Translations under genes and position numbers: made by a program
The notes under the pieces: generated by a model
Databases searched by the model: none
What the model was told of the DNA's origin: nothing
The model's input: only the letters and a program-made list of their open reading frames with translations
Assembly (NCBI GenBank): GCA_002840765.1
Contig: PHCE01000002.1
Span: 579,192 to 643,191 of the forward strand
DNA from: Betaproteobacteria bacterium HGW-Betaproteobacteria-7
GTDB taxonomy: Bacteria; Pseudomonadota; Gammaproteobacteria; Burkholderiales; Rhodocyclaceae
Length of the DNA stretch: 64,000 nucleotides
Direction: 5' to 3'
Shown: positions 1 through 7,203 of the stretch, piece after piece
Numbering within the stretch: the first letter of the stretch is position 1
Layout of the letters: every line of letters starts with the position of its first letter

Positions 1-914
1 GGAAGTGCTTCCGGCTCTTCTTTTCTCCAACCATTCTTGCTGAACTGAATCGAGCTGTACTGATAGCCCGCATCACTCAACAAGGACAGATCTTTCAGGC
101 GACGCAATACAGCGGCCATCGACAGACCGTAATGCTGCTTGGCAATTAGAAGTTCGCGGGGGTGGACCCGTGAGCGGGGGTGCCCGCCGAAATCGGCAGT
201 CACACAAGAGGCCGGATACAGAAACGCGCCGGCAAAGCGGTGGCAACAGGTTTCGACGTCCTTTTCGCTCATGTCGTCTGGGAACTTCATGACCCAGTGC
301 CCCAGTTCGTGTGCAGCAGTAAAGCGCATACGTTCACCAGGACGTTCTGCATTCAAGGCGATCAAAACGTGCTGGCCATCCTGAGTGGCAGCGCAAGCCC
401 CGTCAAAGTCCTCCGGACCATGCAGCAGCGCGACTTTGATGCCGCGCTCTTCCAGCAACTCAGTGAGATTGGCAATAGCGTCTTCGCCGATTTGCCAATG
501 GTTGCGAAGCTGATTAGCCGCTGCTTCGGCTTCGTCAAACGAAGACACGGCCAGCATTCCCTGCGGGGTGAGCGGAGTATCGATATCAGCGTGCTCGAAG
601 CAGTTTTCTAGGGCGATATAGCGCTCCAGATGTTCCCGGATACGTTCGGTCACTTGCTCTTGCCGATACTTCGGCATCTTGGCGAGCTTACGGAATTCGA
701 GTGGGGCTAACTCGACCAAATCTGCCCGGAAAAAATACTCCGGACTCAGCTCCAATGCCTTCGCGAGCTGCAGCAATCTGGTGGAATTGGGCGCGGTTTG
801 ACCGCTTTCAAACTTGCTGAGGGCCTGCTTGGTGATGTCACCGATGCGCTGGGCAAGGGCTTCCAGGGTGTAACCCTTGAGCACACGCGCTCGCCTGATG
901 CGATCATGAATCAT
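1..914 (-). CDS. XRE-family regulator fused to ImmA/IrrE-like metallopeptidase (C-terminus beyond window)
   Basis: The reading frame runs off the left edge, leaving about 304 codons visible. Residues 3-60 form a lambda-repressor-like helix-turn-helix (TLEALAQRIG, then ITKQALSKFESG). Residues 200-210 carry the zinc-protease signature HELGH (202-206) of the ImmA/IrrE (M78) family. Such proteins repress mobile-element or toxin genes and are relieved when the protease is triggered; here both functions lie on one chain. ATG 914 is preferred because GGGGA lies 6 nt upstream, whereas the in-frame ATG 920 directly abuts it. The position beside a tRNA-Gly remnant suggests it belongs to an integrated element. 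The function of this particular protein is inferred. Confidence 0.88.
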   Translation of the reverse strand, partial: MIHDRIRRARVLKGYTLEALAQRIGDITKQALSKFESGQTAPNSTRLLQLAKALELSPEYFFRADLVELAPLEFRKLAKMPKYRQEQVTERIREHLERYIALENCFEHADIDTPLTPQGMLAVSSFDEAEAAANQLRNHWQIGEDAIANLTELLEERGIKVALLHGPEDFDGACAATQDGQHVLIALNAERPGERMRFTAAHELGHWVMKFPDDMSEKDVETCCHRFAGAFLYPASCVTADFGGHPRSRVHPRELLIAKQHYGLSMAAVLRRLKDLSLLSDAGYQYSSIQFSKNGWRKEEPEAL

Positions 915-927
915 GGTCATTCCCCAA

Positions 928-962
928 GTTGACAACGATCTAATTATAATATATTTGTCAAC
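928..962 (-). promoter_or_regulatory. Paired palindromic operator and AT-rich promoter of the XRE/ImmA gene
   Basis: Two near-identical palindromic half-operators, GTTGACAAC at 928-936 and TTTGTCAAC at 954-962, flank a minus-strand TATAAT at 943-948. An XRE repressor commonly binds such repeats to autoregulate. The -35 box is unclear. Binding is inferred, not shown. Confidence 0.5.
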
Positions 963-1159
963 CATTTGGTGATTGAGCTACCCTATTCTGTCTGCCGCTT
1001 TTCTGGTTCTTCTGGTCACAACGGAATCCAAGCCAGTCAAATTAGGTAGTAGATTAGTCTGATACGACTTGAAGCGTGTTCCTTTGATAAAACAAATACT
1101 GCTTAATTTTCATTTGGTTAGATGTAATACAGCTCGGGCTGATGTGCCTAGACCCACGT
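963..1159. other. Non-coding AT-rich stretch, inner edge of integrated element
   Basis: No ORF with coding character, RNA gene or repeat was recognised here. It is visibly more AT-rich than the rest of the window, consistent with horizontally acquired DNA next to the attachment site. Confidence 0.4.
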
Positions 1160-1183
1160 GTTCGATTCCCATCGCCCGCTCCA
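1160..1183 (+). repeat. 3' remnant of tRNA-Gly (probable att site)
   Basis: The bases match the T-loop, acceptor strand and CCA tail of a tRNA-Gly: TTCGATTCCC, then ATCGCCCGCTCCA, with discriminator T. The T-stem's 5' side no longer pairs fully and no anticodon or D-arm is present upstream, so this is not a functional tRNA. Tyrosine recombinases often integrate in tRNA 3' ends, leaving such a fragment at one border. The intact tRNA-Gly would be expected to the left, outside the window. Confidence 0.72.
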
Positions 1184-1220
1184 CAGCGAATTCAGGCTGG
1201 TTGTTGATCAGCAAATAAAA

Positions 1221-1250
1221 AAGCCAACCGAGTCCGGTTGGCTTTTCTTC
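1221..1250. terminator. Bidirectional rho-independent terminator
   Basis: A perfect 10-bp stem (AAGCCAACCG / CGGTTGGCTT) with loop AGTC. On the minus strand it is followed by TTTTATTTGC, which would terminate the octahaem/cytochrome b operon. On the plus strand TTCTTCTT follows; this may once have terminated the tRNA-Gly transcript. Confidence 0.85.
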
Positions 1251-1291
1251 TTGCTGCCCGTTGCGGGCGTTGCCGGGGTGTTTGTGGCCGC

Positions 1292-1888
1292 TTAGTGCAC
1301 TTCCTCCCAGCCGGTGATCATCGCCTTCAGGTGCGAGGAGACGGTGGCGCCGGCGGTGATCAGGTAGAGGTGGGCGATCAGGAAGATGAGCATGAAGAAG
1401 GCGCCGATGGTGTGGCCGATGGCGATCCATTCCAGGGACAGCCAGCCCAGTCCCCAGTCGCCGAGCGAGGCGTAGAAGAGCAGCAACCAGCCGGTGGTCC
1501 ACAACAGCGGGCCGACAAAGGCGAGGATGAACAGGTATGCGAGGCGCTGCAGGGGGTTGTGCTTCTGCAGTTGCGTCTGGCGGTGCGGGTGCGGCGCGTT
1601 CTTGAAGATGCCGGAAAGGTAGTAGCGGACCATGGCGATGACGTTGGTCGTGGTCGGTACGTATTGCCGCCATTCGCCGGTGGTCAGGTGCCAGAAGATG
1701 GCGAAGACCCACAGGCCGACCAGGGTCCAGGCGGCGGCGCGGTGATAGATGACGGCATCGGCGAAGCCGAAGATGGTCATGGTGCCGTGCAGGTCCAGGG
1801 CGGTGATCATCAGGAAGATGATGAGGGCGGCCTGGGACCAGTGCCAGAAGCGTTCAAAGCGCTTGAAGATGTAGATTTTTTGGGTCAT
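1292..1888 (-). CDS. Membrane di-haem cytochrome b (b561/PhsC-like) partner of octahaem reductase
   Basis: 198-aa integral membrane protein of the prokaryotic cytochrome b561/hydrogenase-cytochrome b type. Several hydrophobic helices carry histidines suited to haem ligation (for example WHWSQ near residue 16, YHR, HT and AHLY). ATG 1888 was chosen because GAGGAG lies 7 nt upstream; an upstream in-frame extension would overlap the preceding gene. It follows the octahaem cytochrome gene by 10 nt, so it probably moves quinol electrons to that periplasmic enzyme. The role is inferred from context; thiosulfate-reductase or formate-dehydrogenase cytochrome b subunits are relatives. Confidence 0.85.
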   Translation of the reverse strand: MTQKIYIFKRFERFWHWSQAALIIFLMITALDLHGTMTIFGFADAVIYHRAAAWTLVGLWVFAIFWHLTTGEWRQYVPTTTNVIAMVRYYLSGIFKNAPHPHRQTQLQKHNPLQRLAYLFILAFVGPLLWTTGWLLLFYASLGDWGLGWLSLEWIAIGHTIGAFFMLIFLIAHLYLITAGATVSSHLKAMITGWEEVH

Positions 1889-1898
1889 TTCCGACTCC

Positions 1899-3503
1899 TC
1901 AGGATTTCTTGCTGGCGACAATGCGGATCAGGCCGTGGCCGATCACGCCGAGCAGGGTGAGCAATGCGAGTGTCCAGCCGATGGTGTCCACCCAGCGATT
2001 GTTGTCCTGGCCAATCAGGTAGATGCCGTCGATGCCGGCGAGACGGCCTTCCTTGGCGTGACATTCGGTGCAGGCGAGCGCCTTGTCCTTGGGGGCGACC
2101 ATGTGGGTGATCGGCCAGTACATTTCGGTGGATACGAAGTCGTATTTGCCGGAGAAGGGCTTGCCGGACTCCTTCATGCCGCTTTCGATGGCCTTGCCCC
2201 AGTTGAGGTTCTTCCAGTAGCCATAATCGTCGTTGCCGGCGGTGTGCGGCGTCACCAGGTTCATGTTGGCGGCGTCGTAGGGCTGCTTGCCGCGCATGAT
2301 CTTCATTGGCCAGATCAGCGATTTGCCGTCGCTGGCGCTGCCGTTGATGCGATTGATGCCGATCGGCTGATGCGTCGGGTCGATCTTGTCATCGAGCAGG
2401 GTGTAGGTGATTTCGCCGTTGAACCAGCGGTATTCGGGCTTGACGTTGGTGGCGATGATGAAATCGCCCTTGCGCGATTCATAGGTGATCTTGCCCTTGT
2501 TGTCCTTGCGCACGATCTGCTTGCCGTTGGCGTCGACTTCGCCGGCGGTAGACCAGTCCCATACCATCTTGGTCGGCACGCCGCCGCGGGCGAATTCGGG
2601 GATGTGGCAGGTCTGGCAGGCGACCTTGGCCGAATGGTGGTTCAGGCGTTCGGCATGGTCGCCGGTCTTGTGCGGTGTGGTGTCGTGACAGGCGACGCAA
2701 GTGGCCGGATTGCCGCCTTCGACCTGCTTGCCGCGCATGTGGGCACCGCCCTTGTCCTTGGCGGTCGGCGTGTAGCGGCTGCCCGGGACATCGTGGCTGG
2801 AGGTGGCGTGGCAGGTGCCGCAGGTGAAGTCGAGGCCGAGGGCGTCCATGTGGACGTCAAGATCGGTGTCCGGCACGGCCATCGAGCTGTCGAGGTCGCC
2901 GTGTTTTACACCGTCGCCACCGCCGCCGTAGAAGTGGCAGGAGCCGCAGGTGTCGCGACTGCTCTTGCCGACCTTGCGGGCGACCATGCCGAGATCCACA
3001 CCCTTGACGATGCGGCCCGAGCCGGGAGGCAGTTCCATATCCTTGCCGAAGGCCATGCCACCGGTGCCGGGAACCTTCTTGTAGGTGCCGGTAGTGTCGT
3101 GGCAGACGAGACAGTCGACGTTTTCCTGGGAGGAGAAGTCGAAGTTGCTGTCCTTCCAGCCATAACCCACGTGGCAGGTGGTGCAGAAGGGGGTGTTTTG
3201 CGGGATTGAGATGCAGAAGTTGTTGAGCACGTTTTTCTTGCCCAGTTTCTGGTTGTTCTCGGTGTTGATGAACTCCCAGGTCCAGTGCTTGGTGCTGTGC
3301 ACCTGTTTGGCGGCCTCGGTGTGGCAGCCCAGGCAGGCTTTGGTGACTTCCGGGCCGGTGCCAAAACCGCCCTGCAATTCCTTGAACTTGCCGTGGTCGG
3401 CAGTCGTGGTTTTTGGCAGCGCCGCTTCTGCTGGGCTGTTGCCCGCCAGGAAGAGCCAACCGGCAAAAAGTGCGGTGGCAATTAAGCTTATGGTTGAGTG
3501 CAT
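1899..3503 (-). CDS. otr: Octahaem c-type cytochrome, octahaem tetrathionate reductase (OTR) family
   Basis: 534-aa secreted protein with eight CXXCH haem sites (CLGCH, CTTCH, CLVCH, CGSCH, CGTCH, CVACH, CQTCH, CTECH), the count and order expected for OTR. The N-terminal signal peptide starts at MHSTISL. A C-terminal hydrophobic helix (about WTLALLTLLGVIGHGLI) would anchor it to the membrane, whereas the Shewanella enzyme is soluble. OTR reduces tetrathionate, nitrite and hydroxylamine in vitro; its physiological substrate is unsettled. Start 3503 is preferred over a further-upstream frame because of the signal peptide and GGGGA. It is transcribed with the cytochrome b gene and diverges from a TtrS-like kinase, which supports a sulfur-oxyanion substrate. 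Confidence 0.9.
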   Translation of the reverse strand: MHSTISLIATALFAGWLFLAGNSPAEAALPKTTTADHGKFKELQGGFGTGPEVTKACLGCHTEAAKQVHSTKHWTWEFINTENNQKLGKKNVLNNFCISIPQNTPFCTTCHVGYGWKDSNFDFSSQENVDCLVCHDTTGTYKKVPGTGGMAFGKDMELPPGSGRIVKGVDLGMVARKVGKSSRDTCGSCHFYGGGGDGVKHGDLDSSMAVPDTDLDVHMDALGLDFTCGTCHATSSHDVPGSRYTPTAKDKGGAHMRGKQVEGGNPATCVACHDTTPHKTGDHAERLNHHSAKVACQTCHIPEFARGGVPTKMVWDWSTAGEVDANGKQIVRKDNKGKITYESRKGDFIIATNVKPEYRWFNGEITYTLLDDKIDPTHQPIGINRINGSASDGKSLIWPMKIMRGKQPYDAANMNLVTPHTAGNDDYGYWKNLNWGKAIESGMKESGKPFSGKYDFVSTEMYWPITHMVAPKDKALACTECHAKEGRLAGIDGIYLIGQDNNRWVDTIGWTLALLTLLGVIGHGLIRIVASKKS

Positions 3504-3535
3504 AATATTCCCCATTTGATGACCCAGCGAAGGGC

Positions 3536-3544
3536 AGTCTAGGC
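3536..3544 (-). promoter_or_regulatory. Probable -10 region of octahaem operon
   Basis: GCCTAGACT on the minus strand, 48 nt from the CGATTAG core of the operator. The same nonamer at the same distance precedes the cytochrome c gene (6654-6662), which marks it as a promoter element. TAGACT would be the -10 hexamer. Confidence 0.6.
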
Positions 3545-3570
3545 GTCGGCAAGATGGCGCGAAATAGCAC

Positions 3571-3602
3571 GCTTGTGCCATGCGCCTAATCGGAATCGGT
3601 TA
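3571..3602 (-). promoter_or_regulatory. Conserved operator copy A (candidate TtrR-like regulator site)
   Basis: On the minus strand the element reads TAACCGATTCCGATTAG followed by GCGCATGGCACAAGC. It matches the copy at 6596-6627 in all but about four or five of 32 positions. It lies between the divergent octahaem and kinase genes and overlaps an ATG at 3580 that would otherwise be a kinase start. The likely binder is the FixJ-type regulator encoded at 5441-6082. Confidence 0.65.
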
Positions 3603-3630
3603 TCACCCCGCCAATCCTGCCCAGCATCGA

Positions 3631-5460
3631 ATGAATTCAGCCTGGCTTTTCGCGGTACGCCGCCATCTCTTCGCTGCCGTCATCGGCCTGTTCTCGTGCC
3701 TGCTACTGGCGGGCATGCCGGGCAGGGTGCTGGCCACTGAAGTGCGCATTGGCGTACTCGCCTGGTTCGGCAATCAGTCGGCCGAGGAGCAATGGCGCGG
3801 CCTCGACAAAGCGCTGCAGAGCCAGATGCCGGGCCACCCGGTAAGCCTGCATTACTACGACATGGCCGGGCTGGAGAAGGCCGTGGTTGCTGGCGATGTG
3901 GACTTCATCATCACCAACCCAGGGCACTATGTGGCGCTCGAAGCCCGGCACGGCGTGACGCGGATTGCCACCCAGAAGATCACGCCGGGTCAGGATTCGA
4001 TGTTTGCCGTGGGTTCGGCGGTGATTGTCCGCACTGAGCGCGCCGATCTGCACTCGCTCGACGATCTGCGCGGCAAGCGGCTGGCGGCGACGGTGGCGGA
4101 AGGTTTCAGCGGCTGGCAGGTGATCTGGGCGGAACTCAAGGCGCGCGACATCGATCCGGAGGCGGGTGATGTCGAGCCATTGTTCACGGGTTTTCCGATG
4201 ACGCGGATCATCGATGCGGTGGATAGTGGCCAGAGCGATGCCGGCATTTTGCGCGGCTGCCTGCTGGAGCACTTGATCCGTCAGGGCGCTGTGCCAGCGG
4301 GCCGTTACCGCGTGCTGTCGGTGCGCGACGAGGGCGCTCCCTGCCTGATGACGTCACCGGTCTATCCTGGCTGGGCTTTCGCCGCCGCGCGGCAGACGCC
4401 GGAAGTGTTGGCACGCACGGTGCTGATCGCGCTGTTGTCGCTGAAAGGCACTGAAGCGGTGCTCAGGTGGAATGTGCCGGCTGACTATTACCCGGTGCAC
4501 GAGATGCTGCGCAGCCTGCATGTGGAGCCCTATGCGTTCCTGCGCGAACAGCGCCTGGCGGCGCAGATCCGGCGTTACTGGCCGGTGGCCGCTGGTGTCG
4601 TCGTGCTGTTCCTGCTCTGGCTCCTCTATACCCTGCGTGTCGAGGTGCTGATGCTGCGCCGCGGCCGCGAGTTGTCGGCGGCGCTGACGGCACGTCAGGA
4701 GCTCGAGGAGAACATTCAGGTGCAACGCCAGAAGATGGAGCACCTGTCGCGCTTGTCCATTCTTGGCGAGTTGTCGTGCACGCTGGCCCATGAGTTGAAC
4801 CAGCCGCTGGCGACCATCGGCAACTATGCCCGCAGCCTGACGCGCCGCCTGCAGAGCGGCAAGCTTTCCGATGATGCGATCAGCCAGGCGGCGCATGAAA
4901 TTAGCGAGCAATCGGAGCGTGCTGCCGCGATTCTCCAGGGGATTCGCGATTTTTCCCGCAAACGCCCCCGTCAGCGCGAGGACTGCGATGCCGGGATGAT
5001 GCTCGGCGAGATCGTCGCGCTCTTTCGCGGCATGGTGGCGCGCGCGCCGGCGATTCGGGTCATTGATCGCCTGCCGGCGGAAGAGCAGAGCATTCATGTC
5101 GATCGGCTGCAGATACAGCAGGTCATGCTCAATCTGCTGAAGAACGCGTATGACGCCCACAGTGCCGGCGGGCAGACGAATCTGCCCATCGAGATCATTC
5201 TCGAAGCTGCCGACGAGCGGGTGCGCATCGCCGTTCGCGATCACGGCCCGGGTCTGGCTGCCGAAGACCGGGCGCGGCTGTTCGAGCCTTTCTTCACGAC
5301 CAAGCCAGACGGCATGGGGCTTGGCCTTTCCATCTGCAAGAGCATCGTCGAAGCACACGGCGGCCAACTGGTTGCCGAATCCCCGGCCGATGGCGACGGG
5401 CTCTGCTTCTCCTTCACTCTGCCTCACGGGTCTACACGCCATGATCAACAACAAGACTGA
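3631..5460 (+). CDS. ttrS: TtrS-like sensor histidine kinase with PhnD-type periplasmic domain
   Basis: 609 aa from ATG 3631. Signal peptide 1-37 ends around VLATEV. A PhnD/ABC-phosphonate-like binding domain covers about 38-295, and a transmembrane helix lies near 318-340. The dimerisation/phospho-acceptor region contains [10 protein letters not shown] (the phosphorylated His), followed by an HATPase domain with N, G1 and G2 boxes ([23 protein letters not shown]). This architecture is that of TtrS, the tetrathionate sensor. ATG 3580 is rejected because it sits inside the conserved operator. The gene overlaps the response-regulator gene by 20 nt, so the two are co-translated. The ligand (tetrathionate or another sulfur oxyanion) is inferred. 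Confidence 0.85.
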   Translation: MNSAWLFAVRRHLFAAVIGLFSCLLLAGMPGRVLATEVRIGVLAWFGNQSAEEQWRGLDKALQSQMPGHPVSLHYYDMAGLEKAVVAGDVDFIITNPGHYVALEARHGVTRIATQKITPGQDSMFAVGSAVIVRTERADLHSLDDLRGKRLAATVAEGFSGWQVIWAELKARDIDPEAGDVEPLFTGFPMTRIIDAVDSGQSDAGILRGCLLEHLIRQGAVPAGRYRVLSVRDEGAPCLMTSPVYPGWAFAAARQTPEVLARTVLIALLSLKGTEAVLRWNVPADYYPVHEMLRSLHVEPYAFLREQRLAAQIRRYWPVAAGVVVLFLLWLLYTLRVEVLMLRRGRELSAALTARQELEENIQVQRQKMEHLSRLSILGELSCTLAHELNQPLATIGNYARSLTRRLQSGKLSDDAISQAAHEISEQSERAAAILQGIRDFSRKRPRQREDCDAGMMLGEIVALFRGMVARAPAIRVIDRLPAEEQSIHVDRLQIQQVMLNLLKNAYDAHSAGGQTNLPIEIILEAADERVRIAVRDHGPGLAAEDRARLFEPFFTTKPDGMGLGLSICKSIVEAHGGQLVAESPADGDGLCFSFTLPHGSTRHDQQQD

Positions 5461-6082
5461 GCCGGCCATCCACGTCATTGATGACGAGGCGCCTTTCCGG
5501 CGCTCCTTGCTCTTCCTGCTCGAATCGGCTGGCTGGACGGCATCCGGACATGAGTCGGCGGAAGCCTTTCTGGCCGAAATGCCGAGCATGCCGGTGGATG
5601 GGGGCTGTCTGGTCCTCGATATCCGCATGCCACGCATCAGCGGCCTCGAACTGCAGCGTCGCCTGACGGCGCTGGCCTCGCCCTGGCCGATTATCTTCAT
5701 GACCGGTCATGGCGATGTCGAACTGGCCGTTCAGGTGATGAAGGAGGGGGCGATCGATTTCTTGCAGAAGCCGTTCAAGGACCATGCCTTCCTCGAAACT
5801 ATCGAACGCGCGGTACAGTTGAGCCGGGCTCAGCAGCAAATCAGCCGGCGCTGCGCCGAGGCTCGCGCCTTGCTCGACCGCCTGAGCCCGCGCGAGGCGG
5901 AAGTTGCCCGCTGCCTGGCCCGGGGGCTGGCCAACAAGGAAATCGCCCGTGAATTGTCGATCAGCGACAACACCGTGCATGTCCATCGCCAGCACGTGAT
6001 GGAGAAGACGGGAACCGGCAGCGCTGCCGATCTCGCCCGGTTGATCCTGCGCGCCGACCCGAACGGCCTCGACGAGGACTAA
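5441..6082 (+). CDS. ttrR: TtrR-like FixJ-family response regulator
   Basis: 213 aa. The receiver domain (about 8-125) has the acidic pocket DDE, phospho-acceptor Asp in LDIRMP, TGHGD and the conserved Lys in LQKPF. The LuxR/FixJ helix-turn-helix (about 145-205) contains [25 protein letters not shown] 5441 is preferred over the much longer in-frame extension because it begins directly before the receiver fold and overlaps the kinase by 20 nt. It should activate the neighbouring cytochrome genes through the repeated CGATTAG elements; that assignment is inferred from position. Confidence 0.87.
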   Translation: MINNKTEPAIHVIDDEAPFRRSLLFLLESAGWTASGHESAEAFLAEMPSMPVDGGCLVLDIRMPRISGLELQRRLTALASPWPIIFMTGHGDVELAVQVMKEGAIDFLQKPFKDHAFLETIERAVQLSRAQQQISRRCAEARALLDRLSPREAEVARCLARGLANKEIARELSISDNTVHVHRQHVMEKTGTGSAADLARLILRADPNGLDED

Positions 6083-6111
6083 TCGTTTTCGATTAGTGCG
6101 ATGACTTACGC
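6080..6111 (+). promoter_or_regulatory. Conserved operator copy C, with an exact inverted repeat
   Basis: ACTAATCG-TTTT-CGATTAGT (6078-6097) is a perfect 8-bp inverted repeat. It is followed after the same four-base gap by ATGACTTA, resembling ATGGCACAA in copies A and B. It begins at the ttrR stop codon and precedes the stand-alone receiver gene. TATATC (6139-6144) is a possible -10. It could also fold as a weak hairpin without a long T-run, so a terminator role is less likely. Confidence 0.5.
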
Positions 6112-6206
6112 TGGCTATGGGCGGCGTTCGTCGTGGAGTATATCGTTGCCGTGTTCGCGCGGCTGCCGTTCAGGCCGCAACCTGCCGGGTGCCCTGAGTA
6201 GCCACG

Positions 6207-6602
6207 ATGACGTCCATGCCTTCCGAAGCGGTTATCCATGTCGTCGACGACGAGGCGGCTTTTCGCCGTTCGCTCATCTTCCTGCTCGAATCCGCCGGTT
6301 GGCTGGTGATTGGCCACCCGTCGGCTGAATCCTTCCTGGCGGCGGCGCCGGCCTTGCCGGAAAAGGGGGGCTGCCTGCTGCTCGACGTTCGCATGCCGTG
6401 CATGAGCGGTTTCGAGTTGCAGCGCCAATTGCTCGCCGGTGGCCCACCCTGGCCGATTGTTTTCATGACCGGCCACGGCGATGAAGAAATGGCGGCGCAT
6501 GCGTTGCAGGCCGGTGCCTGCGATTTTCTGCACAAGCCGTTTGCCGATCAGGTGGTGCTTGATGCCGTGGAGAGGGCCATCCGGCAAAGCCGGGTTAACT
6601 GA
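6207..6602 (+). CDS. Stand-alone receiver-domain protein, paralogue of TtrR receiver
   Basis: 131 aa consisting of one receiver domain only. It has VVDDE, phospho-Asp in LDVRMP, MTGHGD and LHKPF, and strongly resembles the first 125 residues of the regulator just upstream, but the LuxR output domain is absent and the frame stops cleanly. It probably arose by duplication. It may act as a phosphate sink, or compete for the TtrS-like kinase; either role is inferred. An alternative start (MPSEAV) lies three codons downstream. Operator copy C precedes it, and copy B overlaps its stop codon. Confidence 0.8.
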   Translation: MTSMPSEAVIHVVDDEAAFRRSLIFLLESAGWLVIGHPSAESFLAAAPALPEKGGCLLLDVRMPCMSGFELQRQLLAGGPPWPIVFMTGHGDEEMAAHALQAGACDFLHKPFADQVVLDAVERAIRQSRVN

Positions 6603-6627
6603 TTTCGATTAGGCGGATGGCACAAAC
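6596..6627 (+). promoter_or_regulatory. Conserved operator copy B upstream of cytochrome c gene
   Basis: Reads TAACTGATTTCGATTAG then GCGGATGGCACAAAC, almost identical to the minus-strand element at 3571-3602. The nonamer GCCTAGACT starts exactly 48 nt after the first base of CGATTAG, as in copy A. Probable activator site of the cytochrome c/rhodanese operon. Confidence 0.65.
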
Positions 6628-6653
6628 AAATAATGTTCAAGCCATACGTGCCT

Positions 6654-6662
6654 GCCTAGACT
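6654..6662 (+). promoter_or_regulatory. Probable -10 region of cytochrome c/rhodanese operon
   Basis: GCCTAGACT, identical to the element before the octahaem gene and at the same 48-nt distance from the operator core. Transcription would start near 6668, leaving a leader of about 44 nt. Confidence 0.6.
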
Positions 6663-6711
6663 TTGTCGGGTGGAAATCCAACTGACCGATACCCCTGAAG
6701 AGGAATAGATC

Positions 6712-7098
6712 ATGAAACTCGCCCTCGTCCTGCCCCTGGTCGCCGCCGCCACGCTGAGCTCCGCCCCGGTCCTTGCCTACGATGCCGACTGGAAGCGCGG
6801 CCGGATCTATTACCGTGCCATCTGTTCGTCCTGCCATACGACCACGCCGAACGGGGTGATCCAGCCGAACGGCCGCACCAAGGGGGAGTGGATGGCCTAC
6901 CTGAAGGCCGACAAGCACGACAAGGGCAAGGAGCCGGTCGCGAAATACTTCAGCAAGGAGTATCTGAGCAGCATCAAGGCCACTAACAAGGCTGCTGATC
7001 GCTTCTTCAGCGTACCGACCGATCAGTTGCTCCAGGATGTTCAGTTGTTCCTGCAGCGCAGTGCCAAGGATGGCGAAGCGCCGGCCAGCTGCAACTGA
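6712..7098 (+). CDS. Periplasmic monohaem cytochrome c
   Basis: 128 aa with a signal peptide (1-22, ending in VLA before YDADW) and one haem site CSSCH at residues 38-42. The fold beyond that is a short class I-like cytochrome; a distal Met ligand is not obvious (candidate in the EWMAYL stretch). GAGGAA lies upstream of ATG 6712. It is the first gene after operator copy B and shares that control with the octahaem operon, so it probably carries electrons to or from that enzyme. Its partner is inferred. The triple-rhodanese gene follows about 105 nt downstream. Confidence 0.82.
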   Translation: MKLALVLPLVAAATLSSAPVLAYDADWKRGRIYYRAICSSCHTTTPNGVIQPNGRTKGEWMAYLKADKHDKGKEPVAKYFSKEYLSSIKATNKAADRFFSVPTDQLLQDVQLFLQRSAKDGEAPASCN

Positions 7099-7203
7099 TC
7101 AGCCGCCACGCCCGCTCACCCTGGCTGGCCGTTCGCCGGTCGGACAATGAACGTGGCCGGGAAGCGCACTCCATTTCCATCTTATCGAGCCCGGGAGCCA
7201 TTC

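Noticed and set aside
1140..1183. Complete tRNA-Gly gene
   Set aside because: Only the 3' T-loop and acceptor strand are present; no matching 5' acceptor, D-arm or anticodon lies upstream.
1935..3209. Long plus-strand ORF opposite the octahaem gene
   Set aside because: It is the antisense shadow of a gene with eight haem motifs and signal peptide; its own product is a Val/Gly/Ala-rich low-motif sequence.
3571..3602. Sigma-54 promoter (TGGCAC)
   Set aside because: TGGCAC is present in operator copies A and B, but the required GC element is missing at the right distance: the spacing is one base short in copy A and no GC is present in copy B.
3580..3630. ATG 3580 as the kinase start
   Set aside because: It lies inside the conserved operator and would place 17 unlikely residues before the signal peptide; ATG 3631 begins directly with it.
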